A DNA stretch of 62,319 nt from positions 1 to 62,319 of the forward strand of contig CANQXS010000015.1 of assembly GCA_947627875.1 (NCBI GenBank), in the 5' to 3' direction. This document shows positions 55,122 to 62,319 of this stretch, piece after piece. Position 1 is the stretch's first letter, and each line of letters begins with the position of its first letter. The position numbers and the translations under genes were made by a program. The notes beneath the pieces are model-generated. The model had not been told where the DNA came from, ran no database searches, and saw only the letters and a list, made by a program, of their open reading frames with translations. The stretch comes from an uncultured Clostridia bacterium. Its GTDB lineage: Bacteria > Bacillota > Clostridia > Oscillospirales > Ruminococcaceae.

Positions 55122-56126
55122 TTATTGCTGATTTACAGTAAACTCGCCGGAGCCTGACTGTACTTCTTTACTTGATTGCGTGTGTTCATCAAATTCTGCT
55201 TGACTATACTTTTCAATGCCTGTCAGCGTTCCATTCCCAGCAATATCCGTATTTTCAAAGTCACGAACCGTATAAATATCTATTACACCATTTGCACTCT
55301 CGAAAGTGCGGATAGCTCCGTTAAAATTTCCCCCTGCCAAATCTTCTCCGTTTGAAGTCAAAATATCACGGAAAAAGCGTACTTTTTCGCCGTTGAAGTA
55401 CCATTGATTTTCATCATAATTATAGGTAACACCAAATACTTCATACTCTTTGGCTATATCTTCAAGTTCTCTTTCCGATAAAGGATTACCATCTCCAGCC
55501 GACATAATGATTTGAGCCGGGTTTTGAATTGCGTCAATGTCACGGGCAGCAAATTCTTCTTCCGAAAACTCTTTTAGACCAACAAGTTTTCCGCCGGGGT
55601 CAAAGGAACCGTCGGCAGATCGGACAAAACTACTACGGTCACGGACAGCGTAAACATCTACTATGCCATTTGCATTGAAAAAGTCTTTACCCGCCTGTAA
55701 GCCATCTTCCATTGTATAGTAGTCCTCAAACCACCGAACCAATTTCCCATTGTATAACAATTCGTTTTTGCCGGAATTGTATGTCAGTCCAAATTCCTCA
55801 TACATCTTGAATTGTTCTTCATAAGAAATCTTGCTGTAATCCCCTCCGTCCTCGGCAACAGCATTAAGAGAGGGGCTTGACGTGTTCGCGCTTTGCAGGG
55901 AATTTTCATTACCCTGTGATGTTGTTGCTTCTTGCGGTGAGCTGCCTTGTGCCGCTGTACTATCCCGAACCGTGTCGGTCACGTCGGGAGCAGATAGTGA
56001 CTGCTTAGGCAGTATTTTGCTTGAAATTTTGTCTGCTTCGGGTTGAATGTTGGGTGCTGAGGCGCAAGCCGTTATACCGTACAAAAGCACAAGGGCAAGC
56101 GCCGTACATAAAATTTTTCTTGTCAT
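55122..56126 (-). CDS. Lipoprotein with two tandem copies of one domain
   Basis: 334 residues with a signal peptide and lipobox (YGITACAS), then a Ser/Thr/Gln-rich linker to about residue 95. Two related domains follow. The first contains EEFGLTYNSGKNELLYNGK, FNANGIVDVYAVRDRS, GKLVGLKEFSEEEF. The second contains YEVFGVTYNYDENQWYFNGE, ESANGVIDIYTVRDFE, GTLTGIEKYSQAEF. Family not recognised. It lies 128 bp downstream of the kinase/regulator pair on the same strand and is likely their sensor partner or target. Base composition is more AT-rich than the core genome. Confidence 0.75.
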   Translation of the reverse strand: MTRKILCTALALVLLYGITACASAPNIQPEADKISSKILPKQSLSAPDVTDTVRDSTAAQGSSPQEATTSQGNENSLQSANTSSPSLNAVAEDGGDYSKISYEEQFKMYEEFGLTYNSGKNELLYNGKLVRWFEDYYTMEDGLQAGKDFFNANGIVDVYAVRDRSSFVRSADGSFDPGGKLVGLKEFSEEEFAARDIDAIQNPAQIIMSAGDGNPLSERELEDIAKEYEVFGVTYNYDENQWYFNGEKVRFFRDILTSNGEDLAGGNFNGAIRTFESANGVIDIYTVRDFENTDIAGNGTLTGIEKYSQAEFDEHTQSSKEVQSGSGEFTVNQQ

Positions 56127-56253
56127 GAATAAATACCGTTCCTTTCTTTGAAGTTACTTAAAGTATAGCACGGCTCTTTGTGATAGAATTGGGATTGGTT
56201 TGTGTTTTATATGAAGTTAAAAAGGCGACAGTTTACGCCCTGCCGCCTTTTAA

Positions 56254-57687
56254 TTATGAAAGTTCAAAAGAAAACCTGACACCTGTTTTTGTATTGCAAA
56301 CAGAACAATAACTATTATGCTGCTGCAAAACTTTCTGTACGATATATAATCCTAATCCGCTGCCGCCGGTTTTGCGGCTGCGGGATCGATCGACGCGGTA
56401 AAAGGCGTCAAAAATTTTTGCAGCGGCTTCTTCAGGAATATGCGTACCGCTATTCTCTATGCAGAAAAGATATTTTGCCTGCTTCATATGTACGGATATA
56501 TCTATATTTGCTCCCTGCGGTGAATACTTAATAGCGTTTCCTATCAAATTAGAAAAAACCTTTTCAATGAGAAACTTATTGCCGTTTACAAATACAGAGT
56601 CGGGGAGATCGAGATTTATTTGTAATTCTCGGGTTACTATCAAATCTTCCGTTTCCTCCAGATAACTTTGTATGATAGGAATGCAGTCAAAATTCTCTGA
56701 TTTATAGTCAGCATTTGGTGCTTGCAGCCTTGAAACGGTCAACAGTTCCTGTACCATAGTTTCAAGAGTATTTGCAATTTCCAATGACCGGGAAAGGTAT
56801 TTTTCACGGTCTTTATATGCTCCTATGCCGAGAAGCATACCCTCTAACTGTCCTTTGATAACTGTTATAGGGGTTTTCAATTCATGTGAAGCAGCAGAGA
56901 AAAAATCCAGTTGTGCTTGTTCTAATGCTTTTTCGTGTTCAATATCCGCTTCTAATTTTTTATTGGCATCTTGCAAATCTTTTAAAGTCGCTCCAAGCTG
57001 CCGAGACAAATAATTTAAGCTTGTTTCCAGAGTACCCAATTCGTCCGTGCGCCGCTCGTCTAACTGCCAGTCTAATTTTAATTCCGACATTTCTTTAGAG
57101 ATACGGCTGATTTTAAGTACAGGATTAGTAATTAGCCTTGAAAAAATCCACGACGAAATCAGCGACACAATAATTACGGTGAACGCCAAAAACGGCAATA
57201 TCCGTATAAAGGACCGCCGTAATTCCGCCACCTGCCCCGCTGCGCCGTAAACAACTAACGTGTATTCTGTGCTATCTCCGAAAAACGAGAAGGAGTAGCT
57301 GCCGGATATAACCGGGATGTTGTCAGGCTCGCTGTTCCAAGGATCGCCGGGAGTTTCATATACCGCGTCGTCAACAGCGGCAAGTGTTTCTTTTTCGGTT
57401 GGCAGGTCTACCTGTTGACCGTTATTTCCGAGCAATTCCATATGATCTATGTTCGGATTTTCAAGAAAACGGTCAAATAGGTTTGCACTATCTTCCATTG
57501 ATATTTGTGACAGCTTATCAATAAAAGTCCTTGTCTGTTCACCCAAAACTCCGTTTAATTCGTTGGAATACGTTTTGGGCATAAACCAAGCCAAAACACC
57601 GTATACAAGAAAGCTCACGCCGGCTAAAAGCAGCGCAGTTATAATAAAAACTTTTGCAAATAAGCTGCTTTTAATTTTCCTTATCAA
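56254..57687 (-). CDS. Sensor histidine kinase
   Basis: About 477 residues: membrane helix near the start (VFIITALLLAGVSFLVYGVL), an extracytoplasmic sensor of about 130 residues, a second helix (LPFLAFTVIIVSLISSWIF), HAMP domain, then the H-box FFSAASHELKTPITVIKGQL, N-box LIGNAIKYSPQGANI and G-box GGSGLGLYIVQK. The TTG at 57687 with GAGGGGTGGG upstream is preferred; another TTG at 57726 has no clear site. It overlaps the regulator stop by 17 bp. Confidence 0.92.
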   Translation of the reverse strand: MIRKIKSSLFAKVFIITALLLAGVSFLVYGVLAWFMPKTYSNELNGVLGEQTRTFIDKLSQISMEDSANLFDRFLENPNIDHMELLGNNGQQVDLPTEKETLAAVDDAVYETPGDPWNSEPDNIPVISGSYSFSFFGDSTEYTLVVYGAAGQVAELRRSFIRILPFLAFTVIIVSLISSWIFSRLITNPVLKISRISKEMSELKLDWQLDERRTDELGTLETSLNYLSRQLGATLKDLQDANKKLEADIEHEKALEQAQLDFFSAASHELKTPITVIKGQLEGMLLGIGAYKDREKYLSRSLEIANTLETMVQELLTVSRLQAPNADYKSENFDCIPIIQSYLEETEDLIVTRELQINLDLPDSVFVNGNKFLIEKVFSNLIGNAIKYSPQGANIDISVHMKQAKYLFCIENSGTHIPEEAAAKIFDAFYRVDRSRSRKTGGSGLGLYIVQKVLQQHNSYCSVCNTKTGVRFSFELS

Positions 57688-58342
57688 TTTTGTATCCCAC
57701 CCCTCTGATCGTCCTAATAAAATCAATGCCCAACTTCTTCCGCAAGTTTTTTATATGGGTATCGACTACGCGCTCGTCCCCGTAGAAGTCATACTTCCAC
57801 AGCTTATTTAATAGATTTTGACGGGTCAGAACCCGTCCTTGATGCGTAAGTAATTCACGCAGCACCTCAAACTCTCTTTGCGTTAATTCATAAGCATTTC
57901 CGTCAATTACGGCGGTGTAACTATCCAAATCCAAAACAAGATTTTGATAGCTGACAGTACAATACTTATCGTCTTTCTGATGATTGCTGCGCCTGAGAAC
58001 GGCGGCAATTTTCCGAACTAAAACAGGCATAGAAAAGGGCTTTGTTATATAGTCATCAACCTGTAAATCCAACCCCCTGATCTGTTCTTCCTCTCCGCTT
58101 AGCGCCGTCAACATAATAATAGGAATTTGCGATTGCTTTCGTATCAACTCGCAAACGCCAAAACCGTCAATTTTGGGGAGCATTATATCCAACAGAATTA
58201 AATCAAATTGATTGTCTGTAAAGACAGAGAGCGCTTCTACTCCGTCATTTGCAACAGTTACGTCATAGCCGGCTTCTTGTAAAAAGTTCAGCAAGATTTC
58301 CTGAATATCAAAATCGTCCTCAACGACTAAAATCTTTTGCAC
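57671..58342 (-). CDS. OmpR-family response regulator
   Basis: 223 residues. Receiver domain with the acidic pair VVEDDFD, phosphorylation Asp in LILLDIMLPKIDG, then LTALSG and KPFSM. A winged-helix output domain follows (LTQREFEVLRELLTHQGRVL, RVVDTHIKNLRKKLG). The start is GTG, preceded by GGAGGTGATCC, which matches the 16S 3' end at ten bases. That strong site probably offsets the weak start codon. It is paired with the kinase downstream. Confidence 0.94.
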   Translation of the reverse strand: MQKILVVEDDFDIQEILLNFLQEAGYDVTVANDGVEALSVFTDNQFDLILLDIMLPKIDGFGVCELIRKQSQIPIIMLTALSGEEEQIRGLDLQVDDYITKPFSMPVLVRKIAAVLRRSNHQKDDKYCTVSYQNLVLDLDSYTAVIDGNAYELTQREFEVLRELLTHQGRVLTRQNLLNKLWKYDFYGDERVVDTHIKNLRKKLGIDFIRTIRGVGYKIDKEN

Positions 58343-58749
58343 GGGATCACCTCCAAAACAAGCATAGCATAGTTATTTGTGATTCATGTGTAGTTTTCGT
58401 TTTTTGTGCATTTTATCATTGGAGACGTATAATCCAAAGACACACATTTTTCTCAGAATCCATCAGTATAATTATACATGACGTGCCATGCAAAAGCAAT
58501 AGAATGGAAAATATTTATTTTGATTATAATTTGGAGCATGGGAAGCCGCAAAATTTGCGATTTTAGGATAGAATGATTCTGTAGAGCAAGATTCTACCGC
58601 GGGACCAAATTTGGCTCAAAGCACAAATTTTTCTGCGCGGAATCTTGTTGGGGAGTAGCCTTCCCCAAACCCTGCACGTCGTCGCAAGCTCCGTATCCCT
58701 CGCCCTGCCGAAATCGGCAGAGCTCGCTCATTTTGCTGCTCCTCCTTTT

Positions 58750-58777
58750 CCCCACAAAGTCTTGGGACTTTGTGGGG
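58750..58777. repeat. 10-bp hairpin in the spacer left of the second mobile element
   Basis: CCCCACAAAG (58750-58759) and its complement (58768-58777). The surrounding 58343-58985 holds no recognisable gene. Confidence 0.6.
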
Positions 58778-58786
58778 ACCCTAATA

Positions 58787-58828
58787 AAAAATACCAGTGT
58801 ATCGAATCTGATACACTGGTATTTTTAT
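58787..58828. terminator. Strong bidirectional terminator
   Basis: Perfect 17-bp arms (58787-58803; 58810-58826) around a 6-base loop, with A and T runs at the base. It may insulate the two-component operon from the mobile element. Confidence 0.85.
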
Positions 58829-59006
58829 ATTCAAATCTTGTTCACGTCAGTTGCTTTTTCTACATTTCATGTGTTACGGAAATGAAAGAAGTCGCTAAAA
58901 ATTGCACAGCAAAGTTGTCGTCAATTCCTTGCAATTTGTGCTAAACGAAGAAATTTTGCGTTTTGGGCAAACTTTTTTAGAATGTACCCTGATTTTTGCG
59001 AAAAAA

Positions 59007-59585
59007 ATGTACGTTGTATCGTGAGAGAGGGGTATGTGACAATGTTAATAGAAATTTTACAATTGTGGGGGGTGTCCATTCGCCCGAGAAATGTCCGTTT
59101 AGTGTGAAAGTAAAAAATTTTTTGATTGGATACCTGCTTTTTGAAGAAAAAATGTACGTTGTAATATGAGAGGGGAAAATTTGTCCGTTATAAGGTGGGA
59201 GGAAGAAATAATTTTGCTGCATTAGTGGACAAACCTGCGCCGAGATGTCCGTTATAAAGTAGAAAGATTTTTTGATGAGATTGGCAAAAAATTATTTTTC
59301 GGTGTGTAAGAGATGTGAAAGAGATTGAGGAGTTGGCATAATCGAAAAATTTGCGCTGAGGGTTATAAGAAAAAATTGTGTTCACGAAAATTTTACAATT
59401 CTTATACCGATCATCTGCCGAGAAATTGTCCGTTGTAATATGAAAGAGAAAAATATTTGGCGAGGGTTAATATTTGCCGAAAAAATGTACGTTATAAGAT
59501 GGGGAGGATAAATCATGTTCATATAAAATTTACATTTATGGTGTCACCATTTGCGCAAAAAATGTCCGTTAAATATGAGAGGAGG
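59007..59585 (+). repeat. Eight-copy mobC-linked repeat array (copies S1-S8)
   Basis: Copies start at 59007, 59091, 59152, 59181, 59245, 59426, 59485 and 59562. Each begins ATGTACGTT or ATGTCCGTT (two have TTGTCCGTT), continues GTAA/ATAA in most, and ends near ATGAGAGGGG. Most follow an A run. The last copy merges into the ribosome site of mobC (GAGAGGAGG). One spacer (TTTTTTGATTGGATACCTGC near 59116) matches spacers of the array at 4330-4564. Function unknown. Confidence 0.78.
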
Positions 59586-59592
59586 ATTCAAA

Positions 59593-59991
59593 ATGTCTAA
59601 AAGCTATCAAACGCCTAAGAGGAAAATCGTTGTCAAGACCCGTATGACCGAGGAAGAATACGCAAACTTCACCGAGCGCGTAAAGTTTTGTGGGATAAGT
59701 CAGTCCGAATTCATACGTCGAGCAATCGAAAATGCTATCATCAAGCCAGTCATCACCGTCTCGCCCGTCAATGAAAAGCTACTGTCAACTGTCGGTCAGC
59801 TAATCGCGCAGCTTGGCAAAATCGGTGGGAATCTCAATCAGATTGCACGGTTTTTGAATGAGCATGGCACGCCGTACAATTCATTGTCGGGCGAGATTCG
59901 AGCGGCAATTTCCGACCTCGCCGATCTGAAATTTGAAATTTTGCGAAAGGTAGGTGATGCGGTTGGCGACGTTCAAACACTTAAGCTCTAA
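59593..59991 (+). CDS. MobC-family mobilization accessory protein
   Basis: 132 residues from the ATG at 59593. N-terminal ribbon-helix-helix-like region (KRKIVVKTRMTEEEYANF, then SQSEFIRRAIENAI), followed by the MobC signature LGKIGGNLNQIARFLNEHG. It helps the relaxase at the transfer origin. The ribosome site is part of the last repeat of the upstream array. It overlaps the relaxase gene by 35 bp. Confidence 0.9.
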   Translation: MSKSYQTPKRKIVVKTRMTEEEYANFTERVKFCGISQSEFIRRAIENAIIKPVITVSPVNEKLLSTVGQLIAQLGKIGGNLNQIARFLNEHGTPYNSLSGEIRAAISDLADLKFEILRKVGDAVGDVQTLKL

Positions 59992-61543
59992 AAATGCAGA
60001 TTACGGCGCGGCCGAAAAATATCTGTTGTTTGAACACGACGAGTTCACGAACAAGCCCATTTTTGATGAGAACGGCAGGCTGATCCCTCGTGAAAACTGC
60101 CGCTTTGTGACCTTGAACTGCGGAGAAGATGATTTCGCAATCGACTGTATGAAATCCAATCTCCAATACGGCAAAAACCGCAATCGGGGCGACATCAAAA
60201 GCCACCACTACATAATCAGCTTTGACCCACGCGACGGCGTTGAGAACGGCTTGACGGTTGACCGTGCGCAAGAGTTAGGAGAACAGTTTTGCAAGGAGCA
60301 TTTCGCAGGGCATCAAGCCATCGTTTGCACCCACGCCGACGGTCACAATCACAGCGGGAATATCCACTGCCACATCGTTATCAATTCTCTGCGGATTGAG
60401 GACGTGCCGCTGCTGCCGTATATGGACAGACCCGCTGACACACGCGCAGGTTGCAAGCACCGCTGTACCGAGGCGGCTATGAATTACTTTCGGGCAGAGG
60501 TTATGGATATGTGCCAACGCGAGGGTCTACACCAAATCGACCTTTTGGGTGGAAGCGGTGAGCGAGTAACCGAGGGCGAATATTGGGCAAGGCGGCGAGG
60601 GCAAGCAGAGCTATCTGTCAACGGTAAAGCAACCAAGTTTGAGACGGACAAGGAAAAGCTTAGAAATATAATCCGCTCGGCACTATCCTCTGCTAAAGAT
60701 TTTGACGAGCTTGCCGAGCTACTTCTCCGTGAGGGTGTGACCGTCAAGCAAAGCAGAGGGCGGTTGTCATATTTGACATCAGACCGAGCCAAACCTATCA
60801 CCGCTCGACGGTTAGGCGATGATTTTGACCTCACCGCAATAAATGCCGTTTTCGAGCAGAAATCGCGACATTTGGAGCAAAATGGAGAGCAAAGCATATC
60901 ATCTCAGCCGAGTATCCTCAAGCGTTTACAAGGGGCAAAAACTGCGAAAATAGACACATATCACGACAGTATTTCGCGAATGGTCGATGTAACGCCCGAC
61001 AAGGGTGCTGGATTTGAACATTGGGCAAAAGTGTTCAATCTTAAGCAGTCGGCAAAAAGCCTTGCCAAGCTTGAAAAGTATGGATTCCAGTCGCTCGAAG
61101 ATTTGCAGACCGCCATTGCCGTTACCAAAGCAGATGAGCGCGATTGCAGGGAGGCACTTAAAGCTGTCGAGACTGAACTTTATGGCAAAAAGGAACTTCA
61201 GAAACGCGTGCTTGCATATGCAAATACAAGGTTAATTCGGGACGAATATAAGGCGTTGAAGTCTGACCGAGCGAGGGAGAAATTCCGTAAGCAGCACGAA
61301 AGTGAGTTTATCATGATGGAGTCTGCCCAGAAATATTTCAAAGAACACGGTATAACTAAAATTCCGAGCTATAAGACTTTGCAATCAGAGATTGAACGGC
61401 TGACCTCTCGGCAGAGCGAATTGTATAAAGAACTTCACGAAAAACATGAAGAGGTCAAACGATTGCAAATAATCGCGGATAATATAAACCGAACGTTGCA
61501 TGAAGAATCAAATAAAACCAAGGACAAAAATCAAGAAATTTAA
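59957..61543 (+). CDS. MobP-type relaxase
   Basis: 528 residues. Nicks the transfer origin and pilots the strand. Catalytic region: HHYIISFDPRDG, and the histidine cluster HADGHNHSGNIHCHIVINSL with HxH at about 137-139; the tyrosine nucleophile is likely Tyr16 or Tyr22. The C-terminal half is charged and coiled (ELYKELHEKHEEVKRLQII). The ATG at 59957 follows AAGGTAGG; a GTG one codon earlier is possible. A mobilizable element carrying only this would use another element's transfer channel. Confidence 0.92.
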   Translation: MRLATFKHLSSKNADYGAAEKYLLFEHDEFTNKPIFDENGRLIPRENCRFVTLNCGEDDFAIDCMKSNLQYGKNRNRGDIKSHHYIISFDPRDGVENGLTVDRAQELGEQFCKEHFAGHQAIVCTHADGHNHSGNIHCHIVINSLRIEDVPLLPYMDRPADTRAGCKHRCTEAAMNYFRAEVMDMCQREGLHQIDLLGGSGERVTEGEYWARRRGQAELSVNGKATKFETDKEKLRNIIRSALSSAKDFDELAELLLREGVTVKQSRGRLSYLTSDRAKPITARRLGDDFDLTAINAVFEQKSRHLEQNGEQSISSQPSILKRLQGAKTAKIDTYHDSISRMVDVTPDKGAGFEHWAKVFNLKQSAKSLAKLEKYGFQSLEDLQTAIAVTKADERDCREALKAVETELYGKKELQKRVLAYANTRLIRDEYKALKSDRAREKFRKQHESEFIMMESAQKYFKEHGITKIPSYKTLQSEIERLTSRQSELYKELHEKHEEVKRLQIIADNINRTLHEESNKTKDKNQEI

Positions 61544-61554
61544 GGAGGATAACA

Positions 61555-61812
61555 ATGAAAAATTATGAATCAATCGACCTTTGTGAATGCTATGAGCCGC
61601 TTGAATATCTGCCCAAGGAAATTTTGAGGGCATGGAAACACGAGAATGAGCCAGTACCCGAGCCTTTTTACGGAACCGAGCTTGACGGTGAGAAATTTTT
61701 CTACATAGGGAATACCCGCATCAAGGTTTCGGAGCATTTTAATAAAGACGGCAAGCGGTTAGAAGATTTGCTTGAAGATGTAATAAAATATTCCGCAAAA
61801 TCATCACTTTAA
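61555..61812 (+). CDS. TnpW-like small transposon-encoded protein
   Basis: 85 residues. The C-terminal part (FFYIGNTRIKVSEHFNKDG, then RLEDLLEDVIKYSAK) has the short 'IGxTxxxVxxxF' pattern of TnpW-type proteins next to serine recombinases. It starts 11 bp after the relaxase with AAGGAGG upstream. It corresponds in position to 4991-5203 in the first element. Role unknown. Confidence 0.6.
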   Translation: MKNYESIDLCECYEPLEYLPKEILRAWKHENEPVPEPFYGTELDGEKFFYIGNTRIKVSEHFNKDGKRLEDLLEDVIKYSAKSSL

Positions 61813-61815
61813 AGC

Positions 61816-61844
61816 TTGAAATTGCGCCGCGCTTATGATATAAT
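61816..61844 (+). promoter_or_regulatory. Promoter of the serine recombinase
   Basis: TTGAAA (61816-61821), 17 bp, TATAAT (61839-61844), giving a leader of about 140 bases that starts in the tandem repeat below. Confidence 0.75.
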
Positions 61845-61849
61845 TAAAC

Positions 61850-61885
61850 TGTATTGTAAGCGTGGGTTGTATTGTAAGCGTGGGT
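61850..61885 (+). repeat. Perfect 18-bp tandem repeat in the recombinase leader
   Basis: TGTATTGTAAGCGTGGGT occurs twice back to back (61850-61867, 61868-61885), right after the predicted start of transcription. Confidence 0.85.
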
Positions 61886-61989
61886 GCAATGCAAGCTGGT
61901 TTTGCAGCCAATCGGACGTCGCGGACATAAACGCCCGCCCGCTCGTCCTCTTGGGCAAACCCCGCGTGCATGTCAAAAAGGAGGTTAAA

Positions 61990-62319
61990 ATGGCACCCAA
62001 CAATACAAAATATTCAGCAGCGCTCTGTATGCGGCTTTCCAGAGATGACGAAAACTTTGGCGACAGCATTTCGATAGAAACGCAGCGAATAGTCTTACAC
62101 AAATTCGCGCAAGAAAATGGACTATTTGTGTACGACGAGTACGTCGATGACGGTTGGAGCGGAACAAACTTTGCAAGACCCGCCTTTCAAAGAATGATAT
62201 CGGATATTGAAGCAGGAAAAGTAAACTGCGTCGTGACAAAAAACCTCTCCCGCTTCGGGCGTGAACACGTCACTATGGACTATTATCTCGAGTTCGTTTT
62301 CCCCGAAATGGGCGTCCGT
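61990..62319 (+). CDS. Large serine recombinase (3' end outside window)
   Basis: Partial; 110 residues visible. The ATG follows AAAAAGGAGG. It has the catalytic region CMRLSRDDENFGDS with nucleophile Ser17, YVDDGWSGTNFARPAFQRM, and NLSRFGREHVTMDYYLE. It belongs to the same family as the broken gene at 5278-6922 but is clearly divergent in sequence. It would move the second element. Here the visible part is intact. Confidence 0.92.
   Translation, partial: MAPNNTKYSAALCMRLSRDDENFGDSISIETQRIVLHKFAQENGLFVYDEYVDDGWSGTNFARPAFQRMISDIEAGKVNCVVTKNLSRFGREHVTMDYYLEFVFPEMGVR

Overview
The window looks like the chromosome of an uncultured, spore-forming, moderately GC-rich clostridium, probably from the gut (Oscillospiraceae/Ruminococcaceae-like). 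The evidence is spoVAD-spoVAE, Gram-positive promoters (TTGACA-17-TATAAT) and GGAGG ribosome sites, many lipoproteins, clostridial-type mobilizable elements, and no outer-membrane genes. No rRNA, tRNA or CRISPR array was seen.

Layout. 1-4020: phosphate-uptake operon pstSCAB-phoU on the minus strand behind a PHO box; phoU is cut by the window edge. 4140-6922: a decayed mobilizable element (repeat array, mobC, TnpW-like gene, twice-frameshifted serine recombinase, no relaxase). 7000-15240: a regulatory and transport cluster. It holds two permeases, two related solute-binding lipoproteins (one broken by an in-frame TAG), a helix-turn-helix/TPR regulator of RRNPP type, a tail-to-tail small secreted-peptide gene, and an AgrC-like sensor kinase preceded by what may be the tail of a LytTR response regulator. 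15396-30635: housekeeping genes (ROK sugar kinase, ruvX, two CmpB-type membrane proteins, aspartokinase, coaD, rsmD, uvrC, cyclophilin, spoVAD/E) and a two-subunit ABC exporter. 31167-40200: a peptide ABC importer with very unusual insertions in four of its five components. 40294-54571: carbohydrate and central metabolism (malQ, an FGGY kinase, malic enzyme, fumC), cysK-luxS, maf, Nudix, and a secreted CE15-type esterase. 55122-58342: a response regulator, histidine kinase and duplicated-domain lipoprotein. 58980-62319: the start of a second, apparently intact mobilizable element with a larger array of the same repeats, then mobC, MobP-type relaxase, TnpW-like gene and a serine recombinase cut by the window end.

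The strongest unexplained signals are four. (1) Three intergenic elements of 89-97 bp share one cloverleaf plan, an outer stem enclosing three hairpins, and each sits 10-22 bp after a stop codon and 36-46 bp before the next start. (2) Twelve copies of a motif near ATGTMCGTTRTAA lie ahead of mobC in both mobile elements. (3) A candidate type I toxin-antitoxin locus at 46473-46733 has a 23-residue hydrophobic peptide and an antisense RNA sharing its terminator. (4) A candidate peptide-pheromone system lies at 10388-11497, with LytTR-like operator repeats at a neighbouring promoter. All functional statements here rest on motif recognition by eye; no alignment or search was run.
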